NCBI GenBank assembly: GCA_030533445.1
Contig: CM060071.1
Coordinates: 5,095,520 to 5,159,519 of the forward strand
Reading direction: 5' to 3'
Length of the DNA: 64,000 bases
From: Cyprinodon diabolis
Lineage: Eukaryota > Chordata > Actinopteri > Cyprinodontiformes > Cyprinodontidae
A model generated the notes under the pieces. It ran no database searches and was not told where the DNA came from. It worked only from the letters and a program-made list of their open reading frames with translations. A program made the position numbers and the translations under genes. Of the stretch, positions 55,293-64,000 are shown piece by piece (position 1 is the stretch's first letter; every line of letters begins with the position of its first letter).

Positions 55293-55989
55293 CTGCAGAC
55301 ATGGAGACAGTGAGGAGAAGAAGACAGGAAGCTTCACAACGTCCAATATCAGATTTCACAGATAGGGCTGCATATAACCATTATTTTGCGAACCTATTAA
55401 TATCTTGATTTTTTTTTTATTAATAATAGGATAGCAGGAAATTCCTTAAAGAACATTTTTTATTAAATTAAACCAGGTGACTCTAAAAAGTTTCCACTTG
55501 ACGACTTTTGGATAGTAGGATGGAGTATTAGGGCCAGGCTTGAGATATTTTTATTTATTTTTATTTATTTTTTGAGAATAAAGTCATAGTTCTACGATAA
55601 TAAAGTTTTAATATTAGTTTCAGAAAGAAAGCTTGGAGATCCGCCCAGCAGATGACGGCCAACCAGCTCCACCAATCAGCAACCTGAGTCCACTTTGACA
55701 TCCTGCCCAGTTTGATGCTGCTGCTAAAAGATTTCCTGATTTGTTAAACCGATGCTAAAGTATAACTTCACATGATGCTCCACATTCCTCATTTTAGGGA
55801 AGAAAGGGCTTCTTGGAAGAGTTGTCATAAAATATACCTTTATTCGCACAGTGCAGAGGTCGCAGATTAGCGGACGGACAGTCTGGGTTGCTGCTGCTGC
55901 TACTATTAGACACAGCAGGCAAACCTGTGGCAAGCCGGGCGATGGGAAAGAAGGAGAAGATGATGAGAAAAAGAGAGCAGAGAAAGTGT

Positions 55990-56330
55990 GGACTGCTGGA
56001 AGAACTGTGGTGAACTGGTGAAAGAAAAGTGAAATGGCGCTCAAAGATGACCCTGAACATTTAGAGGATGTTTGGCTCAACCTGCTGCTGTGAAGCAGGA
56101 TTCTCCACCATGAACAGAATCAACAATAAATCTGGATCCAGGTTCAAAATGAGCTCCTTGATATGTGCTTTAAATGGCTTTGTCTCCATTCAAACCAGGT
56201 TTAAAGCCTTGCAGGGCAGCATAAAGCCCACTGCCAACATTAAGACAAAAAAAAAGAAAGAAAATAACAAACGCTCAGTTCAGGTGTTTGAGAAAATATG
56301 GGAATCAGGAAATTGTCTATAAACCAAACT
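55990..56330 (+). pseudogene. hAT transposase remnant (C-terminal dimerisation region)
   Basis: CEAGFSTMNRI is followed by diverged residues (SRFKMSSLICALN), resembling the STMNRIK block near the C-terminus of hAT/ZBED-type transposases. Upstream codons are broken. No terminal repeats were identified. Confidence 0.45.
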
Positions 56331-57740
56331 GAACGATTGTAGTTCTGTAATTCAAAAACAATTTTAAAATGGAAAAATTTTCTATTTTTTATATATTTTT
56401 TATTTAAAAATTCAATGTATAACATTGAATGCATAAAAAGCTAATTTTATTTCAGTGTTAAATTCTGTTTAAAGTAACAGATAAGTAAAAATGTCTCCGG
56501 ACCTTTACTGGTTGATGATTTTCTTTATTCGGAGCCCGATGATTTTTTTACGACTTTATTCTCGAAATAGAAAAAGAAAAACATCTCTAGCCTGGCACTA
56601 ATACTCCGTCGTACGATAGAGCATACAGACAGACAAATAAAAAAACATTCGTTTTTTTTTTTTATCTTACATGCAAAACGTTCATTTTTCTTTATTCAAA
56701 ATCTTGGTATATTTCCTGCTGTAAGTGGGTCGCTCTGTCAGCTACAGACATGTTTTAGTCTCTATAGTCCAGTTAACAATTAAACAATTACTTAGTTGAT
56801 TATTTTTAATAAATCGATTATGATTAATCCGATAATTGTTTCAGCCCTAATTAAAGCCATTGTTTCTCTCAGCTGTCAGTGAACAAACCGCTCTCTGTTT
56901 ATTTCTGTTAGTTTATCTGTTGGTTCAATGATGGTACACACAGAGCGCTGCTGTGTGTACCATCATCATCATCGCTCAGACGGGTCCTTCTGTTTTCTCC
57001 AGTCAGGAAACTACTTTTCCTTCCGTAGAGTTTAATGCTGGTTTATGGTGAAGGAAAACTAAAAGCTGTCAGGGACGGCCTGACTCCATCAGTCAGGTAT
57101 TGCTTCTGTCAACAGGAAAAATGCTGACCTGTTGAGTGTGTATCATGGAAACAAGTCATGGTTGCAACAATAAACATCAGTCTAACTGGCTGAAATTGAT
57201 GTGTAGGAGGAAGAGGAGGAGGAAGGCTCACAGAGTTTGCTCCATTTAAACACTGATTGGGTTTGAAAAGATTCAAGCATCTGGATTATTGATCTTCCTC
57301 CAGGTTTCGATAAATTCTGCTATCGAGTCAAAGAGCCGTCAGGAGGAAGAGCCAGACCAAGAAATTTGACTTTTTCACATTCAAACATAATTTGTTGGCG
57401 TTGGGCTTCCGTTAAACCCTGATAGAAAAAAAAACAGAGAAATTAGGTGCTAACATTAGCACGCCTTGCTAGCACCATGTCCAACAACAAAGGCAGACGT
57501 CCAGACGCAAATCAAATAAATCAATCTAAAGTTAACTGGTCTTATTGATTGTCAAGTGGCCATTTTCTTGTATCAAAACAATTTTTTCATAAGATGACTG
57601 AATAAATAAAAACATAATTTTCAGTCCTTTAATAAACTCGATCTTATGATAAAAAAGGGCAGAAACTCTTTTGATTTCCAAATAACAGAGATGTAGATCT
57701 ATTATTTTTTTTTATTATTTTTTTTATGATGTAGATCTAC

Positions 57741-59351
57741 AGGTGCTGGTCATAAAATTAGAATATCATGAAAAAGTAGATTGATTTCAGTAATTCCATT
57801 TAAAAAGTGAAACTTGTATATTATATTCATACATTACATACAAACTCATATATTTCAGATGTTTATTTTGTTTAATTTTGATGATTACAAATGACAACAA
57901 ATGAAAATCTCAAATTCATCATATCAGAAAATTAGAATATTACTGAAGACCAATAAAAACAAAGGATTTATAGAAATGTTGGCCAACTGAAAAGTATGAA
58001 CATGAAAAGTATGAGCATGTACAGCACTCAGTATTTAGTTGGGCCTCCTTTGGCCTGTATTACTGCAGCAATGCGGCGTGGCATGGAGTCGATCAGTCTG
58101 TGGCACTGCTCAGGTGTTATGATAGCCCAGGTTGCTCTAATAGTGGCTTTTAGCTCTTCTGAATTGTTGGGTCTGGTGTATTGCATCTTCTTCTTCACAA
58201 TACCCCATAGATTTTCTATGGGGTTAAGGTCAGGAGAGTTTGCTGGCCAATTAAGAACAGGGATACCATGGTCCTTCAACCAGGTACTGGTAGCTTTGGC
58301 ACTGTGTGCAGGTGCCAAGTCCTGTTGGAAAATGAAATCTGCATCTCCAAAAAGTTGGTCAGCTGCAGGAAGCATGAAGTGCTCTAAAACTTCCTGGTAT
58401 GTGGCTGCGTTGACCCTGGACCTCAGAAAACACAATGGACCAACACCAGCAGATGACATGGCACCCCAAACCATCACTGACTGTGGAAACTTTACACTGG
58501 ACTTCAAGCAACGTGGATGAAGTGCCTCTCTTCTTTTCCTCCAGACTCTGGGACCTTGATTTCCAAAGGAAATGCAAAATTTACTTTCATCAGAGAACAT
58601 GACTTTGGACCACTCACCAGCAGTCCAGTCCTGTTTCTCTTTAGCCCAGGCAAGACGCTTCTGACGCTGTCTGTGGTTCAAGAGTGGCTTGACACAAGGA
58701 ATGCGACAGCAGAAACCCATGTCTTTCATACGTCTGTGTGTGGTGGTTCTTGAAGCACTCACTCCAGCTGCAGTCCACTCTTTGTGAATCTCCCCCACAT
58801 TTTTGAATGGGTTTTGTTTCACAATCCTCTCCAGGGTGCGGTTATCTCTCTTGCTTGTACACTTTTTTCGACCACATCTTTTCCTTCCCTTCGCCTCTCT
58901 ATTAATGTGCTTGGACACTGAGCTCTGTGAACAGCCAGCCTCTTTAGCGATGACCTTTTGTGTCTTGCCCTCCTTGTGCAAGGTGTCGATGGTCGTCTTT
59001 TGGACAACTGTCAAGTCAGCAGTCTTCCCCATGATTGTGTAGCCTATAGAACTAGACTGAAAGACCATTTAAAGGCTTTTGCAGGTGGTTTGAGTTAATT
59101 AGCTGATTAGAGTGTGGCACCAGGGGCCATCAATTTTGAACCTTTTCACAATATTCTAATTTTCTGATATGATGAATTTGAGATTTTCATTTGTTGTCAT
59201 TTGTAATCATCAAAATTAAACAAAATAAACATCTGAAATATATGAGTTTGTATGTAATGTATGAATATAATATACAAGTTTCACTTTTTAAATGGAATTA
59301 CTGAAATCAATCTACTTTTTCATGATATTCTAATTTTATGACCAGCACCTC
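57741..59351 (-). mobile_element. Complete Tc1 element with long TIRs and intact transposase
   Basis: The ends CAGGTGCTGGTCATAAAATT and its inverse are part of TIRs of about 200 bp that match almost perfectly (57741-57940 and 59150-59351), flanked by TA. It inserted beside L2 LINE sequence (59352 on), in the llgl2 5' region. Confidence 0.95.
58028..59032 (-). CDS. Tc1 transposase, 334 residues, intact
   Basis: DDE cut-and-paste transposase. I start it at MGKTADLTVVQKTTIDTLHK (ATG at 59032), the usual Tc1 start; the frame is open 12 codons further up, with no better start. The HTH region (residues about 1-110) includes SQSSVSKHI and a basic GRKRCGRKK linker. The catalytic blocks are FSDESKF, FQQDLAP and [11 protein letters not shown] with DD34E spacing, ending KGGPTKY. 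No stops or frameshifts. It is a different subfamily from the copy at 32832-33854. Confidence 0.92.
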   Translation of the reverse strand: MGKTADLTVVQKTTIDTLHKEGKTQKVIAKEAGCSQSSVSKHINREAKGRKRCGRKKCTSKRDNRTLERIVKQNPFKNVGEIHKEWTAAGVSASRTTTHRRMKDMGFCCRIPCVKPLLNHRQRQKRLAWAKEKQDWTAGEWSKVMFSDESKFCISFGNQGPRVWRKRREALHPRCLKSSVKFPQSVMVWGAMSSAGVGPLCFLRSRVNAATYQEVLEHFMLPAADQLFGDADFIFQQDLAPAHSAKATSTWLKDHGIPVLNWPANSPDLNPIENLWGIVKKKMQYTRPNNSEELKATIRATWAIITPEQCHRLIDSMPRRIAAVIQAKGGPTKY

Positions 59352-59498
59352 TAAATCTGGGTGTAGCGATGGACTCTGACTGAACCTGCAGAGGATCATA
59401 GAGACAGGAACAAAGTGGGGTTCTATCACCTGAAGAACATCTCCAGGTTCAAAGGACTAATGTCTCAGCAGGACCTTGAAAAACTTATTCAGGAGTTT
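59352..59498 (+). mobile_element. L2 LINE fragment
   Basis: GATGGACTCTGAC, CACCTGAAGAACAT and GGACTAATG words match 1960-2080 of the LINE at the window start, so this is a short piece of the same family, adjoining the Tc1. Confidence 0.6.
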
Positions 59499-59499
59499 T

Positions 59500-62400
59500 A
59501 GTTTAAGTCCAGCAAAATTTTCATTCTGTACAGTTAATCACATTCTTTAATTATTAAATTTCTTCTATGCAGTATTCTGTTGCTTGTGTATTTTCCTCTT
59601 ATGTTTTACAGAAAGCCCTTTGAGTCTTGCTACTAAAATCTGCAAAATATACAAACTTGTCAAAAGTGATGAGAAGTAAACAAAAATATCTAAAGTTGTT
59701 ATTTTTAGGAACCATTTCCCAGATAAATGCAGAGTTGACATATGTGGCCAGCCTCATCGAATATTAGGAGGCGAGCTGTAATATCCATCACAACGTTTAT
59801 TCAGTAGCGTCACTATTTAACCCAGAAGTTATGTAAACCTGTGTGAGGGGAAAGTCTGCAGGAGGAACCTGGCTGCTCAGTTCAGTTGGTTTCCAGGGTA
59901 ACCAGCCACTAAAGCCCATGGCTGCTAAAGGAGAAGAATAGAGCTTTAAACTGTCAGATGTAAATCAGGAAAAGTCAGCTGTTCTTAGAGCTCTGCTCAG
60001 CAGCTGCAGCGTCACCATCAGCAAAAAGTGCTCATCATTAATTATCAATTCGTGGTTATTAAACTTTCTTCCATCAGAATGACTGAGAAGGAATTTATTT
60101 CAGTGTTGTAATGATGCTCCCTTCCACTAGAGGGTGCTACTGTTCATTCTTAATCAAAGCCTCACTGGTATTTGAAAGAGAAATAATCCCAGAATAGGGC
60201 CATGCTAAAGCAGAACCATGGCCATTTCACAATTCACTACAACACGAGTACGGACTTACCAAGAGCACAGGACATATGGCCTCGGGGAGAAAGGAGCACG
60301 CAGCATTAATCTGCGTGAAAACATGGGTGAATTGGAAAAGCAGCGTACTGATGACATCAGCACACGCTCAGCTCCTCTGGAGCTGCATTTCACCGCCTGT
60401 TATTAATAGTTTCTAGATAATAATAAATTATGACTTTCTTCATTTAGTGGGGGAATAATAATGAACACAGTCAGATAAACACAAATCAAATTAACATTTT
60501 GCGAAACAAAATAATCAAACCTCCATCATAGCCAGCGGTACTTCACACACTGCTATGAAAAACTGCTATTAACTTAATACTCTGAGCTCTGTGAGCGCTA
60601 ACCTGGAAGCTGCTGCTGCCGCAGTGCATGCTGGGACAGCTGTCAGTCTGGAGAACGGACAAGTCTGCTCTGATACATGCTGGGTAAAGAGGGAGGGGCC
60701 AGAACATCATCCAGGGACTTTGTCCGTTCTTGGTCTGATGTTCTAGTGAATTGGAACAGCGCTAGAGATGAGGCTGATGACGGTTCATGAGGACACGAGA
60801 ACGCAAAAGTACACAGATTGAGAAACGGCCCATGAATGGATCCAGATTCTGGTCCAGATTATTTCCTGTGTTTAATGGATCCAAGGATCCAGAATGAACT
60901 TCCTTTGGTTCTGTTAGTGAATCCTAACTCCTTCAGTTCTCCTTAATGGGCCCATTTAGTGGCGCTGATGGAGGAGCAGCAGAACTCTGCTGGATCAGAA
61001 GGAGAGGATGAAAGAAAAGTGGAAACGTTTGAAACTTGATAGAAGAAGACATGCTAGTAGTTAGCATGGTAGATGGAGAAGCTTGATGAGGGGATGAGCT
61101 TCATGGAACCAAGTTCTAACGTTCCTGTGAGTGGAACCAGAACCACTCACAGTTATACAGTGTTATACAGATCTTTTTGATACAAGAAAACAACAACAAC
61201 AAAAAAATAATAACAATTAACTTAAGATTGATTCATTAATCAATAACCTCCATCTGTGGTTTAGATCAGGGAGGCTGAGATTTCCCAGACCCCGTGTCAG
61301 TCAGCTAGACTAATCATAGACTGACATAGAGTTATAGATATATAAACACTTAACAGTACTGCCAAATACTGTTAATTATACTGAAATACCTTAAGATATT
61401 AAAATTATATTCCAATTTGAATTGATTTTAGATTTAATTCTACCTGCTGAAGCTTGGGTGAGCAGGTCTCCATGGTTTATAGCAAACAAGCCAATCAACA
61501 ATCTGCCCTGTGATCTGAGAAGGGTGTAAATGGATCCATATTCCAGCCGTTGGTTAGAACTCCATTTCTTTCACAGCGACCCGTAAAGACAATGATGGAG
61601 TAACCGGACCCACTGAGAACCACGGCCTGCAGTCGTCATCTTTCCAAGACGCTCAGCAGCTGATTTAGAGACCGACTCTGGATCCACGGCTGCACCCAGG
61701 TTCCTCCTGAGGGTTCCTCACTCCTCTTTTGGTCTTCATAGAGCATTTTATAGATTTAATTGTAAGCACTTCCATTCGTATCGTATCTCTTCTTATTCTC
61801 ACTCCAATGTTGGCTTTAAATGTGTATCTAAATGAAAGTTAAGTCGAGCCGAGTGCAGATCCTCTATAGCAGGCGGAGGTCGGGCCCCCCAGAGGGTCAC
61901 CAGATGGTTTTAAACGCTATAATCCTTAACATACCAAGGGATAGAATATATATATATATATATATATGTGTTAATTTGAAATAAATACGTGTATCATTTA
62001 TTTATTCATCCAATAAATCCTTCAAATATTACATTTAACATTATATTGTAAAATATACAAATAATTATATTTCTCATCAAATAATTAAAATATATATATT
62101 TTGATTATTGAATTAAACAACTGGATAAAGTTAAAAGAAAAATCTATGAAAAAAGACTACAGAGTAAAGTAATTTTCAGTCTTTAGTCGTGAGTTAGTTG
62201 TGTTTCCATTCTTATTGGGGTAACATGCCTGAAGCCGCTGTAGTTACCAGACCTGCTCGAGGCTCCGCCCCTTCTAATGACATCCATATATGGCAACTCC
62301 ACTCGAACAAACTGTATTGAGCTTGTTTCCTAAGGATCAAATCTCTTTTGGAATCTCAGCATATTATTTCTTATATTTGCTATTATTTTCCATTTCATCT

Positions 62401-62940
62401 GTGATCTAAAGTAGAAAACAATCATTGTCAGTCTTGAAGGAAAGTCCTGCCTTCTAAGACAGACTGAGCTCTGCTATCTCAGCTTATTTTTATTCTTTTT
62501 ATTAAGATCTGAGGGCAGGAGGGACAAATGGAACATCTTAAAAAACGACTTTCATAGAGATTTTAGAAAAATAAAAGTTATTCTATTTGTAGAAAACGAA
62601 CGGTTGTTGTTGTTGACACGAATCAAAAACTAGTGTAGCTTAATATGGCTAACTGAGCGAGCTAATAGAGGCTAACCTGTTAGCTACCGAGTACAGCTAT
62701 CCACAGTGCTATCCATCTCTTTATATCATGGTCTAACAATTACTTTGTTAATCCGAACCAGATTTTGTTTTAGGTCTGTTATTAATCACCTAAAACTTTA
62801 TCGCTAACGATACAGATGCTCCCAACTCGGCACACGGAAGCTGCGTGATCTTATCACAATGTTTTAGGTCATGTGGCAACGTTCAGCCAATCATGTAGCG
62901 TAAGGTCACTGGCAGGAAGCAGATCTGGTAGCTGCAGCGG
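59500..62940. other. llgl2 upstream region, no gene seen
   Basis: No exon was recognised apart from the tentative one near 60600. A short (TA)n lies at 61948-61967. Position 63950-64000 has a possible exon border (CTGCAG|GTGAAACTGG, plus strand) that cannot be judged at the window edge. Confidence 0.45.
60600..60730 (-). promoter_or_regulatory. llgl2: Possible non-coding first exon of llgl2
   Basis: On the minus strand a GC-richer stretch ends CAGCAGCAGCTTCCAG|gttagc, a usable donor that could join the 55293 acceptor. No TATA box is seen. This is a guess from position and composition. Confidence 0.2.
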
Positions 62941-62965
62941 GCACACACTGAGATTTTTAGTTCTT

Positions 62966-63206
62966 GAATGTTTTCAAGATGACTTGGATAATAGCGCGTT
63001 GTGACAAACACCAGATACAGCACTGGGACTTGATCAACAGCCGATACCGCACCGTGACGAAACATGGATGCCTCCAGTAAAGCACATTTAAAGGAAAATT
63101 ACTCTGAATTAAAAACACTGATCATTTATTGAACAGGATGGAATAATTTCATATTTAAAAAACTTTCAGAAATTTGAATTCTGAATATGAGCGGACTTTT
63201 CCTTTA
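62966..63206 (-). repeat. Dispersed repeat, copy B
   Basis: Inverse copy of 48387-48661, about 14.5 kb away on the opposite strand. Open frames here are shared with copy A and are not genes. Confidence 0.8.
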
Positions 63207-63499
63207 AAGCCCCCCAATATCAGTACAGCTTAAAAATCCCTTATCAGCCGGGCTCTAGTTTCTTGTTTGCTGCTCTCTGATTTCATCTTATGGCATTTGC
63301 TGCATTTTTTGTGTCTTTGAGAGTTTGTCAGTAAGTGATTTAAACCCAAAGAATAAACGCAGCATCAAGTTGGGAGAATTTAAACAAGGCTTCCTGTCCC
63401 TGGCTCCTTAGATCAACTCAGAAAGACTGAAGGTTTAGACAGCAAGTCAAACCTTTGCTGTAAAAATCCAAACATCATCATCTTAGCAAACAGTTAGAG

Positions 63500-63690
63500 G
63501 AGCCCGCCGCCGCCTTGCCGTCAGAAACGCAGCTCTCCATCCTTAACTTTATACAGAGAGCCGTTCCCGGCTCAGACAGAGGTCCGTATGGAGAGCGGCA
63601 TGTGTCGGAAAATCTTTCCACAAAGCTGCTCTGGCAGCACGGATACAACCGAGATAACGACGACAATTTAAACTCTGACATCACCGGTTT
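63500..63690. promoter_or_regulatory. CpG-rich patch
   Basis: CpG is frequent here (GCCCGCCGCCGCC, CGTTCCCGG, GGCATGTGTCGG) compared with the CpG-poor flanks. It could be a promoter or an unrecognised exon upstream of llgl2. Open frames on both strands match no protein I know. Confidence 0.3.
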
Positions 63691-64000
63691 CCAACATTTG
63701 GCTAAATGAACTAAACTCATCCCTGATCTTAATGATCAGATTCTCTCGAGTTAATGGCTATAAAATAAAATCACAGACACTGAGACATTAGGATCCAGCT
63801 GATCATTTCTCTGACTTTTCACTATAAATATGTAGATCTCCGTCTGCAGAAGCTTTCCTCACTGTGAGGTAATTTCAGACGGACCTTCGCGGGTGAAGCA
63901 GCAGCACCCAGTCTGCAAACAAAGCCTCTTTGTTTGGCCGCTGCAGGTGAAACTGGAAGGACAAACCTGAAAGCCGGCCAGCTGGATGAGCCGCCGTTTC

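Noticed and set aside
57996..58520. 174-codon plus-strand open frame
   Set aside because: It is the antisense of the intact Tc1 transposase at 58028-59032.
63515..63709. 64-codon plus-strand frame and its minus-strand partner in the CpG-rich patch
   Set aside because: Neither matches a known family; they may be chance frames in GC-rich DNA.

Overview
This window is nuclear DNA from a ray-finned (teleost) fish. The evidence is short vertebrate exons with GT-AG borders, many 70-130 bp introns, four Tc1/mariner transposons, L2-type LINE pieces, tRNA-like SINEs and fish-type MITEs. The species cannot be named from the sequence.

Two genes lie head to tail on the minus strand. The upstream gene is llgl2 (lethal giant larvae 2, a WD40 cell-polarity scaffold). 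Its ATG is at 55271 and 25 coding exons run down to about 22533. All exon joins keep frame and give about 1,025 residues, close to the human protein. The downstream gene is a class XV myosin, best read as myo15b. A single large exon (12354-13820) encodes a charged N-terminal extension of about 489 residues. Seven small exons (9384 down to 2831) then encode the first part of the motor, including P-loop and switch I. The rest of the gene lies beyond position 1. LLGL2 followed by MYO15B is also the human order on 17q25, and LLGL1 with MYO15A is the sister pair on 17p11, which supports both names.

Layout: 1-822 Tc1 remnant; 826-2560 decayed L2 LINE; 2831-13820 myosin exons, with introns holding a MITE (5651-6186), a Tc1 with two stops (7142-8361), an 11-bp minisatellite of about 82 copies (9784-10690) and a SINE (11631-11825); 13900-22530 intergenic, with an L2 LINE (16050-18592) that carries its own SINE-like insertion; 22533-55292 llgl2. 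The llgl2 introns hold MITEs, hAT-like elements, a foldback element, a piggyBac-like MITE and a 3.9-kb inverted-repeat element that fills intron 17 and itself contains an intact Tc1. From 55300 to 64000 lies the llgl2 5' region, with a second intact Tc1 (57741-59351), a hAT remnant and a CpG-rich patch near 63500.

No cellular gene other than llgl2 and myo15b could be recognised. The most notable features are the minisatellite that grew inside a dispersed repeat whose unexpanded copy survives at 48.95-49.13 kb, the nested transposons ending about 30 bp from an llgl2 splice donor, a probable GC-AG intron in llgl2, and an E-to-Q change in the myosin P-loop.
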